A DNA stretch of 64,000 bases, taken from Chloroflexota bacterium. GTDB taxonomy: Bacteria; Chloroflexota; Anaerolineae; 4572-78; J111. Under the pieces are notes generated by a model. That model made no database searches, had not been told where the DNA came from, and saw only the letters and a program-made list of their open reading frames with translations. The translations under genes and the position numbers were made by a program. Of this stretch, positions 6,744-16,662 are shown one piece after another. The DNA lies in the NCBI GenBank assembly GCA_016860845.1, contig BOKF01000014.1, positions 1-64,000 of the forward strand, read 5' to 3'. Positions within the stretch are counted from its first letter, which is position 1. Each line of letters opens with the position of its first letter.

Positions 6744-9700
6744 ATGCACGTTTTGCACGCTCACTGGCACCCGCCGACCCGGCCCAGTGATATGGAGACG
6801 GCGGGCGTCCTCTTCTGGGCCGAGAGTTCGGAGGGGCAGCCGCCGCTTAAACTTAAATCTAAAAAAGGGGCGGTTCAACCCCATCCCTTCTGCGCTGCGC
6901 CGGAGACCCTCAAACCCCTGCTGGCGGTGGTTGAGGCCGAGGTTACGGCCGCTGAAAAGAAGCTAGTCGTGCTGTTGCTGCCGACGACCAGCTTCGGCCC
7001 GCAGCCATCGCCGCAGTTATCGTACGATTGGGAAATTCTGGACAGCTCGCCGCCGGCCCTGGCGCCCTGGCTGGTGGCCGGGCTGTGGCTGCCCCCGGCT
7101 TCCGCTTTCACCCTGTTGACCCGCCTGTTTAGCTCCGAAACCTTACCCCCGCACCTGGCGCTGGGGGCCGACGCCCACTACTGGCATACCGCTGCCAGCC
7201 TGGTGCTGGAAACGCTGGCCCAGCAGAAGCTCTTGCCGGTGCTGGCCCAGGCCGACGCCGCTGGTAAAACCTTTCACGCCCGCTGGCTGCCGGTGCTGGA
7301 CGGCCCGCACGATGGTCCCCGCCTGGCCCGGCTGCTGGAAGCGATGCCGCCGTTGTGCCGGGCCGAAACAGACCGGCCGGAAAATGCGCCCACCCCGCGC
7401 ACCGTGTTAGATACCTTCCTGAACACGATGACCGACGCCCTGGCCCGCCGCTGGGGCGCGCCCGCTGCTTCCTTTTTGTCAAAGGCGGGGACAAGCGGAG
7501 GCGGAGATACCGCCCGCGACTGGTTAGCCTCGCTGTTTAATGCCAGGCCTGCGGTTCGCGGTTCGGCCGCGCAGTTGAGCCATCTGAACCAAAATTACCG
7601 GCTCTGGCAGCGCAACCTGCACGTGGCCGGGGATAAAACGTTCCGGGTGGCCTTCCGGTTGGAAGCGCCTTTGCAGCAGGCCGAGTCGGCGGCCAGGAAG
7701 AACTGGAATCTGCACTTTATGCTGCAAGCCCGCGAAGACCCCAGCCTGTTGGTCCAGGCCCAGCAGGTCTGGCAGACCAAGGGCAACGTCCTTAATGCCC
7801 TCAACCACCGCTTTGAGCAGCCGCAGGAGAAGCTCCTGGCCGGGCTGGGCTATGCCTCGCGCCTGTTTGAGCCGCTGCGGGCGGGGCTGAAAACCGCCAA
7901 ACCGGCGGCGCTGCCGCTTTCCACGGATGACGCCTTTAAATTTCTGCGTGAAAGCGCGCCGCTGCTGGAGGCCAGCGGCTTCGGCGTGTTGGTGCCCCCG
8001 TGGTGGAACAAACCGGGCACGCGCCTGGGTGTCCGCCTCAAATTGGCTTCCAAAAAAGGAACAAAGACCGAAGTCAGCGCCGGTCGCATGGCCTTGGAGA
8101 ATTTGATCACCTACAAATGGGAGCTGGCCCTGGGCGACACTACGTTGACCCGCGAAGAGTTCGACGCCCTGGTCGCGCTCAAGTCGCCGCTGGTGCAAAT
8201 CCGGGGGCAGTGGGTGCAGTTGGACCCGGAGCAGATCGAGGCGGCCATTCGCTTCTGGGAGAAACAAAACCTGGAAGCCGAGGTCGGCTTGAACGAAGCG
8301 GTGCGCTTGGGGTTGGGGGCCACGGATCAGGTCGAAGGCCTGCCGGTCGAAAAGGTAGAGTATGAAGGCTGGCTGGCCGATTGGATGGAGCGCTTCACCG
8401 GCAGCGAAAAATTGACCACGCTGCCACAGCCGCAGGGCTTGCAGGGCCAGTTGCGCCCCTACCAGCAGTACGGCTACTCCTGGCTGGATTTTCTGCGGCG
8501 CTGGGGCATGGGCGCCTGCCTGGCCGACGACATGGGCCTGGGTAAGACCATCCAGACCCTGGCCATGCTGCTGCGCGAAAAGGAGCAAAATGGGGCGCTG
8601 CCCGGCCCAACCCTGCTGATCTGCCCGACCTCGGTGGTGTTCAACTGGTTCAAAGAGGTCCAGCGCTTTGCCCCCGCCCTGACCACCCATATTCACCAGG
8701 GACCGGCGCGGCTGCGCGGCGACGAATTGAAGCAGCAGGCCGGTGAAACGGATGTCGTTTTGACCAGCTACGCCATCGCTCGCCGGGATGCGGAGACCCT
8801 CAAGGCGATTGATTGGTTTGGAGTTATTCTGGATGAGGCTCAGAACATCAAGAACGCCGAGACCAAGCAGACGCGGGCTATTCGCCAACTGCCGGCCCAG
8901 TTCCGCATGGCGCTGACCGGCACGCCGGTGGAGAACCGGCTGTCGGAGTTGTGGTCTATTATGCATTTTCTCAACCCCGGCTACCTGGGGGCGCGGGAAT
9001 ATTTCCGCCAGAATTTTGCCCTGCCCATCGAGCGCTACGGTGAAGAAGAGGCCATTGGCCGCTTGAAAAAGATGGCCTCGCCCTTTATCCTGCGCCGGGT
9101 CAAAACCGATCCGCGGGTGATCCAGGATTTGCCGGAAAAACAGGAGATGAAGGTCTACTGCAACCTGACCGAGGAACAGGCCACCCTGTACGAGTCGGTC
9201 GTTCAAAAAGTGATGGAGCGGCTGGCCGAAGCGGAGGGCATCGAGCGGAAGGGGCTGGTGCTAAGCATGCTGATGCAGCTTAAACAGGTCTGTAACCATC
9301 CGGCCCAATTTTTGCACCAGATCGGCGACGGCCAAAAAGTTGAGCTGGAAAGCGACACCCCGCGCAGCGGCAAGTTAATCCGCCTGACCGAAATGCTGGA
9401 GGAAGCGGTTTCGGTGGGGGACCGGACGCTCATTTTTACCCAATTTGCCGAAATGGGCCACCTGCTCAAAGAGCATTTGCAGGAGGCGCTGGGCGTATCC
9501 GCCCTGTTTTTATTCGGCGGGACGCCGGTCAAAAAGCGCGAGGTGATGATCAAACGTTTTCAGGAAGAGGACAACGGCCCGCCCATCTTCATCTTATCGC
9601 TCAAAGCGGGCGGCACGGGTCTAAACCTAACCCGGGCCAACCATGTGTTCCATTTCGACCGCTGGTGGAACCCGGCGGTCGAGAACCAGGCCACCGACCG

Positions 9701-9905
9701 GGCCTTTAGAATTGGGCAGACCCGCAACGTGCAGGTGCATAAATTTATCTGCGTCGGCACACTGGAAGAGATGATTGACGAGATGATCGAGAGCAAAAAA
9801 GCCCTGGCCCAGAGCATCGTCGGCGGCGGCGAGAACTGGCTGACCGAGCTGTCCACCGACGAGCTGCGCGATCTGGTCACGCTGCGCCGGGAGGCGATAC
9901 AGTAG
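6744..9905 (+). CDS. SNF2-family ATP-dependent helicase/translocase
   Basis: A 1,053-residue Swi2/Snf2 protein. The N-terminal ~550 residues resemble the bacterial SNF2-associated region (DUF3670-like). The two RecA lobes follow: Walker A DDMGLGKTIQ near 595, DEAQ box near 696, LTGTPVENRL near 725, then GGTGLNL and the RWWNPAVENQATDRAFRIGQ box near 970. Such enzymes translocate on duplex DNA and remodel protein-DNA complexes. It starts an operon with the SWIM zinc-finger and XPB-N-like genes. GGGGA lies 7 nt before the ATG. A pairing of SNF2 helicase with a SWIM protein is known elsewhere (for example ywqA/ywqB of Bacillus, from memory). Confidence 0.93.
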   Translation: MHVLHAHWHPPTRPSDMETAGVLFWAESSEGQPPLKLKSKKGAVQPHPFCAAPETLKPLLAVVEAEVTAAEKKLVVLLLPTTSFGPQPSPQLSYDWEILDSSPPALAPWLVAGLWLPPASAFTLLTRLFSSETLPPHLALGADAHYWHTAASLVLETLAQQKLLPVLAQADAAGKTFHARWLPVLDGPHDGPRLARLLEAMPPLCRAETDRPENAPTPRTVLDTFLNTMTDALARRWGAPAASFLSKAGTSGGGDTARDWLASLFNARPAVRGSAAQLSHLNQNYRLWQRNLHVAGDKTFRVAFRLEAPLQQAESAARKNWNLHFMLQAREDPSLLVQAQQVWQTKGNVLNALNHRFEQPQEKLLAGLGYASRLFEPLRAGLKTAKPAALPLSTDDAFKFLRESAPLLEASGFGVLVPPWWNKPGTRLGVRLKLASKKGTKTEVSAGRMALENLITYKWELALGDTTLTREEFDALVALKSPLVQIRGQWVQLDPEQIEAAIRFWEKQNLEAEVGLNEAVRLGLGATDQVEGLPVEKVEYEGWLADWMERFTGSEKLTTLPQPQGLQGQLRPYQQYGYSWLDFLRRWGMGACLADDMGLGKTIQTLAMLLREKEQNGALPGPTLLICPTSVVFNWFKEVQRFAPALTTHIHQGPARLRGDELKQQAGETDVVLTSYAIARRDAETLKAIDWFGVILDEAQNIKNAETKQTRAIRQLPAQFRMALTGTPVENRLSELWSIMHFLNPGYLGAREYFRQNFALPIERYGEEEAIGRLKKMASPFILRRVKTDPRVIQDLPEKQEMKVYCNLTEEQATLYESVVQKVMERLAEAEGIERKGLVLSMLMQLKQVCNHPAQFLHQIGDGQKVELESDTPRSGKLIRLTEMLEEAVSVGDRTLIFTQFAEMGHLLKEHLQEALGVSALFLFGGTPVKKREVMIKRFQEEDNGPPIFILSLKAGGTGLNLTRANHVFHFDRWWNPAVENQATDRAFRIGQTRNVQVHKFICVGTLEEMIDEMIESKKALAQSIVGGGENWLTELSTDELRDLVTLRREAIQ

Positions 9906-9957
9906 GACAAGCTGTTAGCTTGTCCCAGCCCAGGACAAACTAACAGTTTGTCCTACA
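9903..9957. repeat. Paired GGACAAAC palindromes
   Basis: Two adjacent inverted repeats in the SNF2-SWIM spacer: GGACAAGCTGTTAGCTTGTCC and, with longer arms, AGGACAAACT/AGTTTGTCCT. A relative (GGACAAACTTTAGTTTGTCC) lies at 60714-60733 before psuG. Confidence 0.7.
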
Positions 9958-9969
9958 GGAGCATAATCA

Positions 9970-10884
9970 ATGAGCCGCTACGATTATTACGATTATTACT
10001 ATGAACCCAGCCAGCCCATCAAAACCGATGAGGGCATTAAAGCCAGGAGCAAGCGCGGGGAGTTTGCCAAAAACTGGTGGGCGACGCGCTGGATTGCCGC
10101 CCTGGAACGGCTGGTGGATCGAGGCCGCCTGACGCGGGGCCGCACTTATGCCCGCCAGGGACAGGTGCTCTCCATCGAGGAAACAAAGAGCGGCATTGAG
10201 GCCAAGGTGCAGGGATCGCGGCGGACACCCTACAAGGTAACGGTTAATATTGATACCCTGACCAACGAGCAGTGGGAAAAAGTTATTGACGCGCTGGCCG
10301 GACAGGCCATTTTTACCGCCCAACTCCTGGCCGGGGAGATGCCCCAGGATATCGAGCAGGCATTTCAGGCGGCAGGAGTCAGCCTCTTCCCCGAAAAGCG
10401 GGGGCAGCTCATCACCCATTGTAGCTGTCCCGACCCGTCGAATCCGTGCAAGCACATCGCCGCGGTGCATTACATCCTGGGCGAGCAGTTTGACGAAGAC
10501 CCCTTTTTGCTCTTCCGGTTGCGGGGCCGGACCCAGGAGCAGATTTTGGCGGCGCTGCGCGAGCGCCGGGCAGCGGGCGGGGTCGCCGATGAGGCGGAAG
10601 AGGAAATTGAAGAAGTTACCCCGCCCCTGGCCGAGACGATGGCTCATTTTTGGGAGCTGGGCCAACCCCTGACCCACTTTAAAACCACGATCAAGCCGCC
10701 GCTGGCCGAGTTTCCCATCCTGAAGCGGCTGGGCCAGCCTTCTTTTCTTGGTGAGGACATCGAGCAGTTCCTCGGCCCGGCCTACCGGACTATTTCTGAG
10801 GCAGCCATTGCCACTGCTTTTGCCGATGAAACAGAAAAAGGTGACGATGGAACTGGCGGAGATACTCTACCAACAAACGAATGA
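9970..10884 (+). CDS. SWIM zinc-finger protein
   Basis: A 304-residue protein with a SWIM-type zinc finger (CxCxnCxH): THCSCPDPSNPCKHIAAVHYIL near residues 152-172, preceded by a beta-rich SWIM-associated region (RGRTYARQGQVLSIEE, IEAKVQGSRRTPYKVTV). The N-terminus is unusually rich in Tyr and Asp (MSRYDYYDYYYEP). SWIM domains bind DNA or protein and in bacteria frequently accompany SNF2 helicases. An acidic linker follows residue 200. It is probably a cofactor of the upstream helicase; its 3' end overlaps the next gene by 38 nt. Confidence 0.88.
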   Translation: MSRYDYYDYYYEPSQPIKTDEGIKARSKRGEFAKNWWATRWIAALERLVDRGRLTRGRTYARQGQVLSIEETKSGIEAKVQGSRRTPYKVTVNIDTLTNEQWEKVIDALAGQAIFTAQLLAGEMPQDIEQAFQAAGVSLFPEKRGQLITHCSCPDPSNPCKHIAAVHYILGEQFDEDPFLLFRLRGRTQEQILAALRERRAAGGVADEAEEEIEEVTPPLAETMAHFWELGQPLTHFKTTIKPPLAEFPILKRLGQPSFLGEDIEQFLGPAYRTISEAAIATAFADETEKGDDGTGGDTLPTNE

Positions 10885-12625
10885 TACCTTGAAGGGGCTG
10901 GCCGGTCTGTGCGGCTGTTCCGGGCAGACGCGCAAGGATGACCTGGTGCGCTGCATTCACAGAGCGGTAATGACCCCGGCCTCGCTGGCGCAGCTTTGGG
11001 GCCGGTTGGACGATGTGTCGAAAAAGGCAGTCGCCTCCGCGTATCACAACGGGGGGGAGTTCGACGCGACCGCATTTTTGGCTCAATACGGCTCCCTGCC
11101 CCAACGCCCGCAGAGTAAGTGGTCCTGGACGGTAAAACCGATTTTGCTGGACCTGTTTCTCTACTCCCCCATGCCGTATTATGCCCAAAGTGTCTATAAC
11201 CCCGTTCTGCCCGCCGATTTGATGCCCCTCTTGGAAAATTTGGTGCCGCCGCCGGACAAATTCCGGCTGGAGGGCCGGCGAGATGCGCCCAAAACGGTCA
11301 CAGGTCGTTTTCGTAAAAGCGTGGACCTGGTTCGGGCCGAGACGGAACAGGCCGGACTGCACGATTTGACTGCCTATCTGCGGCTGGTCAATGAGGGCAA
11401 AATCAGCAGTGATTATTCCTCCGGCCGGGCGACGATTACCGGCATCAAACAGATCATGGCGAGTTTGTTGCAGGAAGATTTCTTGCCCCTGCCCCCCGGC
11501 GAGAAGTATCGGGCCAACCAAACCATCCGGCCTTTTGGCCTGGATGTGTTCGCCCGCGAGTCGGGCCTGGCAAAAGTCGGGGCAGGCAGTAAAGTGCAAT
11601 TGACGCTGGCAGGGCAGCGATTTTACCAAACCCAGGATGTCGAAGTTTTGCTGGAAGCCTTTGAAACCTGGACGCGGGAGGGTCGCTTTGACGAGATGAG
11701 CCGGATTTCGGCGATCAAAGGACAAAAGACACGCAATACCTCTCTCACCCCGCCCGCTTCCCGGCGTGAGCCGATTATCGAAGCGCTGTCGTGGTGCCCG
11801 GTCGGTGTTTGGATTGACCTGGAAGAGTTCTTTCGGGCGGTTAAAATCTGGCACTTTGATTTTGAGGTGGAGAAAACGCCTTACAGCAACCTTTATGTGG
11901 GCGATAAGGAATACGGTGCGCTCTATGGTGAGATCTACTGGCCGGTGGTCAAAGGTTCGTATATCAAAGTGGTATTGTGGGAGTATCTGGGCAGCATCGG
12001 CGCGTTAGATTTACTCTATACTTACCCTGAAGATGCCAGATCCAGGGTCAGTTCGCCCTTTTCAGATGAGGTTTTTAGCCTGTATGATGGTCTTTGCTAT
12101 TTTCGCATCAACCCCTTGGGGGCTTTTCTGCTGGGGCAGGCCGGCGAATACGTTCCCTCCAGGCCGTTGCACCAGCCGCTTTTTACTATTTCTGCTGACC
12201 TGGCCGTGACGCTAGCCAACCCTGCCGAATTAACCCCCAACCAGCGCAGCATTTTGGAGCAACTGGCCGTCTCGATGGACAACGGCCACTACCGGCTCGA
12301 TACGCAGCGTCTTTTAACGTCTCTTGAAGAGGGGCAGGCTCTGGATCACCTGGCCGATTTCCTGCAAAAACGCCACACCGGGCCGTTGCCGCCGCAAGCA
12401 TCAGCCTGGCTGGAACAAATTCAAGAAAACAGCCAGGCCTTCAAAAGAGGCGAGCCGGCTCTATTTATCAAAGCCAGATCGGCCGACTTGGCTCAGTTAG
12501 CCCTGGCCGACCCCGTTTTGCAGAAATATTGCAGCTTGATTGATAAAAGGACGTTAGTCATCCCGGCCAGTAAAGAGAAAGCAATCCGGGCCAGGTTAAA
12601 GGAATTAGAGTATTTACTCCAATAA
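10847..12625 (+). CDS. XPB/Ssl2 N-terminal-like helicase-associated protein
   Basis: A protein of about 592 residues, third in the SNF2 operon. It opens with a SAP-like helix pair (LKGLAGLCGCSGQTRKDDLVRCI) and contains winged-helix-like segments. It ends with LADPVLQKYCSLIDKRTLVIPAS followed by ARLKELEYLLQ, the pattern of the Helicase_C_3/XPB N-terminal domain. No ATPase motifs are present. ATG 10847 is preferred (AAAGGTG just upstream); ATG 10826 is also in frame. Translational coupling to the SWIM gene and the shared operon suggest a three-part DNA-remodelling complex. The family call is by pattern, not by search. Confidence 0.6.
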   Translation: MELAEILYQQTNDTLKGLAGLCGCSGQTRKDDLVRCIHRAVMTPASLAQLWGRLDDVSKKAVASAYHNGGEFDATAFLAQYGSLPQRPQSKWSWTVKPILLDLFLYSPMPYYAQSVYNPVLPADLMPLLENLVPPPDKFRLEGRRDAPKTVTGRFRKSVDLVRAETEQAGLHDLTAYLRLVNEGKISSDYSSGRATITGIKQIMASLLQEDFLPLPPGEKYRANQTIRPFGLDVFARESGLAKVGAGSKVQLTLAGQRFYQTQDVEVLLEAFETWTREGRFDEMSRISAIKGQKTRNTSLTPPASRREPIIEALSWCPVGVWIDLEEFFRAVKIWHFDFEVEKTPYSNLYVGDKEYGALYGEIYWPVVKGSYIKVVLWEYLGSIGALDLLYTYPEDARSRVSSPFSDEVFSLYDGLCYFRINPLGAFLLGQAGEYVPSRPLHQPLFTISADLAVTLANPAELTPNQRSILEQLAVSMDNGHYRLDTQRLLTSLEEGQALDHLADFLQKRHTGPLPPQASAWLEQIQENSQAFKRGEPALFIKARSADLAQLALADPVLQKYCSLIDKRTLVIPASKEKAIRARLKELEYLLQ

Positions 12626-12648
12626 ATAAGGCCGGGATTAGGGGATTA

Positions 12649-12681
12649 ATCTTGTTCCCAAACTCAGTTTGGGAACAAGAT
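12649..12681. repeat. GTTCCCAAACT palindrome, copy 1
   Basis: A perfect inverted repeat with arms ATCTTGTTCCCAAACT and AGTTTGGGAACAAGAT, 24 nt after the XPB-like gene and between convergent operons. It may act as a terminator for the SNF2 operon. Copies of the same family lie at 54221-54255 and 56677-56711. Confidence 0.75.
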
Positions 12682-12712
12682 TAACGAGGTTTGGGAACGA
12701 GACTAAAACCAA

Positions 12713-12997
12713 TTATACACTTTCCACCTCGCCGAAATTGTTTTCGACAAGTTCAGTCAGGCTGTTGATAGCAGCTTCGGCATCAGGACCATCGGCATTG
12801 AGGGTAATGGTGTGATTTTGGGCCACGCCGATGGTCAACACGCCCAGGATGCTTTTGGCATCGACGGTCTTGTTCTGGAGCGTGATATTGGTCACGCTAA
12901 TTTTGGAGGCAAATCTGCTGGCCGTTTGGACAAACAGGGCAGCAGGCCGGGCGTGAAGTCCAAGTTTATGTTTGACCGTAAGCGTCGTTTCGATCAT
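12713..12997 (-). CDS. HPr phosphocarrier protein (second copy in the locus)
   Basis: A 94-residue HPr. The phospho-accepting His15 is in LGLHARPAA and the regulatory serine region is DAKSILGV (Ser49 here, equivalent to Ser46). It transfers phosphate from Enzyme I to the PTS IIA. ATG 12997 is chosen because AGGAAAGG precedes it and the HPr fold starts there; the open frame extends further upstream without similarity. It lies 90 nt downstream of the E2 gene, and a candidate promoter (TTCACA, 17 nt, TATAAA) sits in that gap, so it may be transcribed both with the operon and separately. Confidence 0.9.
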   Translation of the reverse strand: MIETTLTVKHKLGLHARPAALFVQTASRFASKISVTNITLQNKTVDAKSILGVLTIGVAQNHTITLNADGPDAEAAINSLTELVENNFGEVESV

Positions 12998-13087
12998 ACC
13001 TTTCCTACCTTTTATAACTATCCTGTCCAAACTTGTGAATCTGTCTGGACTAATGGCATCTGAGGCAGCCAAATGAGCCGTCAGAGG

Positions 13088-14455
13088 CTAGACCAAAGCC
13101 CCAGGGTGTTCGAGGACATGCTTTAAATCGGCCAGGAATTGGGCAGCCTTCGCCCCGTCAATAACCCGGTGATCGGCGGTCAGGGTGAGATCGGACATCG
13201 GCCTGGCTACAATCTGCTCATCCTCGGTGACAATGGGCCGCTTGACGATGCGCCCTACGGCCAGAATGGCGGCCTGGGGCGGATTGATGATAGCGGTAAA
13301 ATGCTCCACCCCGAACATACCCAAATTAGAAATGGTAAAGGTGCCGCCGCGCAGCTCTTCGGGCCGCAACTTGCCTTCGCGGGCGCGGGCGCCCAGATCG
13401 TTGAGTTGCATAGAAATTTCGCCCAGGTTCAAGCGGTCGGCCTGGCAAATTACCGGAACAATTAGCCCGGCCTCAACGGCCGCGGCCACGCCGATATTGA
13501 TCTCGGCCCACTCCAGAATGCTGTCCTGGTTGAACGAGGCATTGACTGCCGGATGCCGGGCCAGGGTCCAGGCGCAAGCTTTGACCAGCAAAGCGGTCAG
13601 TGTGACCCGTGGCCCATCCGGGATCGTCCGCGCCTCGTCAACGATTTGCTGCGCCCGGCTCATCTCGACTTCAAGGCTGACCGTGAACTGCGGAATATCG
13701 CGGGCAGCAGCGGTCAGCCGTTCGGCGATGGTGCGGCGCATCGTGGTCAGAGGCACCGTGCGGCGGATGGCCGGCTGGTCGGCTTCGGCGGTAGGGATTG
13801 GTCCAAGCGGCGCCGCTGCTGGCATAGGAACGGCCGCCTTCTGCCGGGCAGCGGCCTGCTGCACATCTGCCGATTGAATGCGCCCAGCCGGCCCGCTGCC
13901 ACTGACGGCGGCCAGATCAACCCCCAGTTCGTGAGCCAACCGCCGCGCTGCCGGAACGGCTTTGAGTTTGTCTGGCGAAACCTTTGAGGTGGCTAAAACT
14001 TCAACGCTTTGAGGTTGTTGGGCCAGGAAACTCTCGACATCAGCTTTGGTCAGCCGCCCCGAACTTCGGGGCAGGGCCTGCACATCCAGGCCGTGCGCCT
14101 GGGCCAGCCGTTCGGCCACGGGGGTGGCTCGTTCAGCCGGGTGGTCTGTGGGCAGCAGAGCCGCTGCTTCTATCGGGGCAGGCGAGGCAGGCGCACCTGC
14201 TTGAGGCAGCGTCTCGCCGGGTTTAAGAATATAGGCAATGGCCTGGCCGATGGGGACGACTGTGCCGGGACCGGCTGAAATTCCCCCCAATATGCCGCTG
14301 GCCGGCGACTCCACTTCCATGTTAATCTTGTCCGTCTCGACTTCTAGAATCGGCTCACCTTTTTCGACCGGGTCGCCTTCTTGTTTCAGCCATTTGGAAA
14401 CCGTGCCGGTTTCCTGGGCCATCTCAAACTTGGGCATAATGATGGGCGTAGGCAT
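13088..14455 (-). CDS. Dihydrolipoamide acyltransferase (E2) of a 2-oxoacid/acetoin-type dehydrogenase
   Basis: A 455-residue E2. Lipoyl domain with the lipoylated Lys43 in VETDKINMEV, then two peripheral-subunit-binding-like domains (about 100-135, LAQAHGLDVQALPRSSGRLT; about 155-190, LAHELGVDLAAVSGSGPAGR), then the catalytic domain ending in ADHRVIDG, which holds the active-site HRxxDG. It accepts the acyl group from E1 and passes it to CoA. ATG 14455 starts MPTPIIMPKFEM, the normal lipoyl-domain start; the longer open frame runs into a spacer repeat. It follows the fused E1 gene. No E3 gene is in the window. Confidence 0.93.
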   Translation of the reverse strand: MPTPIIMPKFEMAQETGTVSKWLKQEGDPVEKGEPILEVETDKINMEVESPASGILGGISAGPGTVVPIGQAIAYILKPGETLPQAGAPASPAPIEAAALLPTDHPAERATPVAERLAQAHGLDVQALPRSSGRLTKADVESFLAQQPQSVEVLATSKVSPDKLKAVPAARRLAHELGVDLAAVSGSGPAGRIQSADVQQAAARQKAAVPMPAAAPLGPIPTAEADQPAIRRTVPLTTMRRTIAERLTAAARDIPQFTVSLEVEMSRAQQIVDEARTIPDGPRVTLTALLVKACAWTLARHPAVNASFNQDSILEWAEINIGVAAAVEAGLIVPVICQADRLNLGEISMQLNDLGARAREGKLRPEELRGGTFTISNLGMFGVEHFTAIINPPQAAILAVGRIVKRPIVTEDEQIVARPMSDLTLTADHRVIDGAKAAQFLADLKHVLEHPGALV

Positions 14456-14486
14456 AACAGTTTTACTCCACTTAATTGAGGCTTCT

Positions 14487-14560
14487 CGACCGCCGACGGC
14501 AGACCGACGACCGCCGCCAGAGTCAAAGCTGATATTGCGGCGGTCAGCGGTCGGCGGTCG
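14487..14560. repeat. GACCGCCGACGG-type inverted repeat
   Basis: A GC-rich spacer repeat between the E1 and E2 genes. CGACCGCCGACGGCAGACCG is mirrored by CGGTCAGCGGTCGGCGGTCG, with internal imperfect heptamer-like periodicity. Relatives lie at 56478-56578 and 59331-59361. Confidence 0.7.
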
Positions 14561-14561
14561 T

Positions 14562-16637
14562 TTAAATGTCCAGCCGGTGTAGTCGTTTGGCTGAAGTGAT
14601 GATGTCTTCGACTTGGGGCACGGCGGCCTTTTCCAGGTTGCGATTGTAGGGAATGGGCACGTCTGCGCCGCCCAGCCGGACAATGGGCGCCTCCAGGTAA
14701 GCAAAAGCTTCACTCTGGGCAATCATGGCCGCAATTTCGCCGCCGTAGCCGCCGATGAGCGGCGCTTCGTGGACGACCAGCAGCCGCCCGGTCTTTTTGA
14801 CCGAGCGGATGAGGGTCGCGGCGTCGTAGGGCTTCAGGCTGCGCAGGTCAACCACCTCGGCTTCGATCCCTTCCTGGGCTAACTTCTCGGCAGCTTCCAG
14901 GGCGCGCAGGGTCATCAGCGAGGCCGCGACGATGGTCACATGCTGGCCGGGACGTTTGACGTCGGCTTTGCCGAGCGGGATCATGTACGGCTCTTCGGGG
15001 ACCGGCCCCTTGGTTTTGTACAACAACTTGTGCTCGACAAACATGATGGGGTTGCTGTCGGCGATGGCCGCCAGCAAAAGCCCTTTGGCTTCGTAAGGGG
15101 TGCTGGGAGCGACCACCTTTAACCCCGGCACGTTGACAAACCACGACTCCAGGCTCTCGGAGTGCTGGGCCGCCGCGCCGGTACCGCAGCCACCCGGTAA
15201 CCGCAGGACCATATTGACCGAAGCTTTGCCGCCAAACATATAACGGATTTTAGCGCCCTGCAAAACCGTTTGCTCCATGGCCAGGGTCACAAAATCCATA
15301 AACTGCATCTCGGCTACCGCCCGCATGCCGGTCATCCCGGCCCCGATGGCTGTGCCGGCGATGCAGTTTTCCGAAATGGGCGTGTCGCGCACGCGCTCCG
15401 AGCCAAAGCGGTGAATCAAGTCGCCGGTCACGCCAAAGGCCCCGCCATAGGCGCCGATGTCTTCGCCAATCAGGAAGACTCGCTCATCGCGTTCCATAGC
15501 CTGGCCCATCGCTTCACGCAGCGCCTCGGAAAAGGTAATCTCCCGTGAGCCTTTAGGCGGCGAAATCGGGGTGGCCGGGCCAAAGGTGCGGCGCATCCAG
15601 CCGGGCAAAACCTGTTCCGGATTGGCCTTGACCTCCGGCTCTTCGGTGTAAACGTCGCGCAGTAGATTTTCTACTTTTGGTTCTTCACTGGCCTCGGCAA
15701 AGGCAATCGAGTCGGCGATGTCGGCCTGCACTTTGGCCACAATTTGGTCGGCCTCAGCCTGGGTCAAATAACCCTGGTCAATTAGCCAGTTTTGGAAGTT
15801 GGGGATGGGATCGTGCCCTTTCCATTCTTCCACTTCTTCTTTGGTGCGATAAACCTGTTTGTCACTGCGGGAGTGGCCGGTGTAACGATAGGTGACAGCC
15901 TCGACAAGGGTTGGACCTTCGCCGGCGCGGGCGCGGGCCACGGCCTGTTTAACCGCCCGGTACACGTCCAGCGGATTCATCCCTTCCACCGTTTCGCCCG
16001 GCATACCGTAAGCGATGGCCCGGTCGGCGATGGTGGCTGCCGAGACAGCCCGGTAGGCCGGCATTGACATGGCGTACTGGTTGTTTTCACACAAAAAAAT
16101 GACGGGTAGCTTCCAAATCGAAGCCATATTCAGGCTTTCGTGGAAGTTGGCGTTGTTAGAAGCGCCATCGCCAAAGAAGCAGACGACCACCCGGTCGGCG
16201 CCTTGCATGCGGGCGCTCAAGCCGGCTCCGACGGAGAGGGGAATACTACCGGCCACAATGCCGTTGGCCCCCAGGCTGCCCAGGCTGAGGTCGGCCATGT
16301 GCATGGACCCACCCCGACCCCGGCAGACGCCGGTGGATTTGCCCAGCAGCTCGGCCATCATGCCCCGCACGTCTTGCCCTTTGGCAATGGCGTGGCCGTG
16401 GCCGCGATGGGTCGAGGTAATTTGATCGTCGGGACGCAGGGCCGCGCAGGCGCCGACGGCCACGGCTTCTTCGCCGATGAAGAGGTGCATAGTGCCGTGA
16501 ACTTTACCGGCATAATACTGCTGCTGGGCTGCCTCTTCAAAGTCGCGGATCAGATACATCTGGTATAACATCTCCCGCAACTTCTCTACCGAAAGATCAA
16601 TTTCTGCGGTTGAATCCTGTTGAATAGCTGTTTCCAT
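14562..16637 (-). CDS. Fused E1 alpha-beta, TPP-dependent (acetoin/2-oxoacid dehydrogenase type)
   Basis: A 691-residue fusion. Residues 1-330 are an E1 alpha chain with [32 protein letters not shown] and the TPP motif GDGASNN...CENN. Residues 365-691 are an E1 beta chain ([52 protein letters not shown]). The LGANGIV and PGETVEG pieces recall acetoin dehydrogenase AcoA more than pyruvate E1, though I cannot separate these without alignment. It would cleave an acyloin or decarboxylate a 2-oxoacid and load the acyl group on the E2 lipoyl. GAGGA precedes the ATG, and it starts 25 nt after ptsI. Confidence 0.88.
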   Translation of the reverse strand: METAIQQDSTAEIDLSVEKLREMLYQMYLIRDFEEAAQQQYYAGKVHGTMHLFIGEEAVAVGACAALRPDDQITSTHRGHGHAIAKGQDVRGMMAELLGKSTGVCRGRGGSMHMADLSLGSLGANGIVAGSIPLSVGAGLSARMQGADRVVVCFFGDGASNNANFHESLNMASIWKLPVIFLCENNQYAMSMPAYRAVSAATIADRAIAYGMPGETVEGMNPLDVYRAVKQAVARARAGEGPTLVEAVTYRYTGHSRSDKQVYRTKEEVEEWKGHDPIPNFQNWLIDQGYLTQAEADQIVAKVQADIADSIAFAEASEEPKVENLLRDVYTEEPEVKANPEQVLPGWMRRTFGPATPISPPKGSREITFSEALREAMGQAMERDERVFLIGEDIGAYGGAFGVTGDLIHRFGSERVRDTPISENCIAGTAIGAGMTGMRAVAEMQFMDFVTLAMEQTVLQGAKIRYMFGGKASVNMVLRLPGGCGTGAAAQHSESLESWFVNVPGLKVVAPSTPYEAKGLLLAAIADSNPIMFVEHKLLYKTKGPVPEEPYMIPLGKADVKRPGQHVTIVAASLMTLRALEAAEKLAQEGIEAEVVDLRSLKPYDAATLIRSVKKTGRLLVVHEAPLIGGYGGEIAAMIAQSEAFAYLEAPIVRLGGADVPIPYNRNLEKAAVPQVEDIITSAKRLHRLDI

Positions 16638-16662
16638 TATAATTCCTCACAAAATCCTGAAA

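Noticed and set aside
7524..9206. 560-codon open frame on the minus strand
   Set aside because: It is entirely antisense to the SNF2 gene, whose motifs are unambiguous; its translation is low-complexity Gln/Gly/Arg-rich with no family features.
10790..11854. 354-codon minus-strand open frame
   Set aside because: Antisense shadow of the SWIM and XPB-N-like genes in a GC-rich stretch; no start signal or domain.
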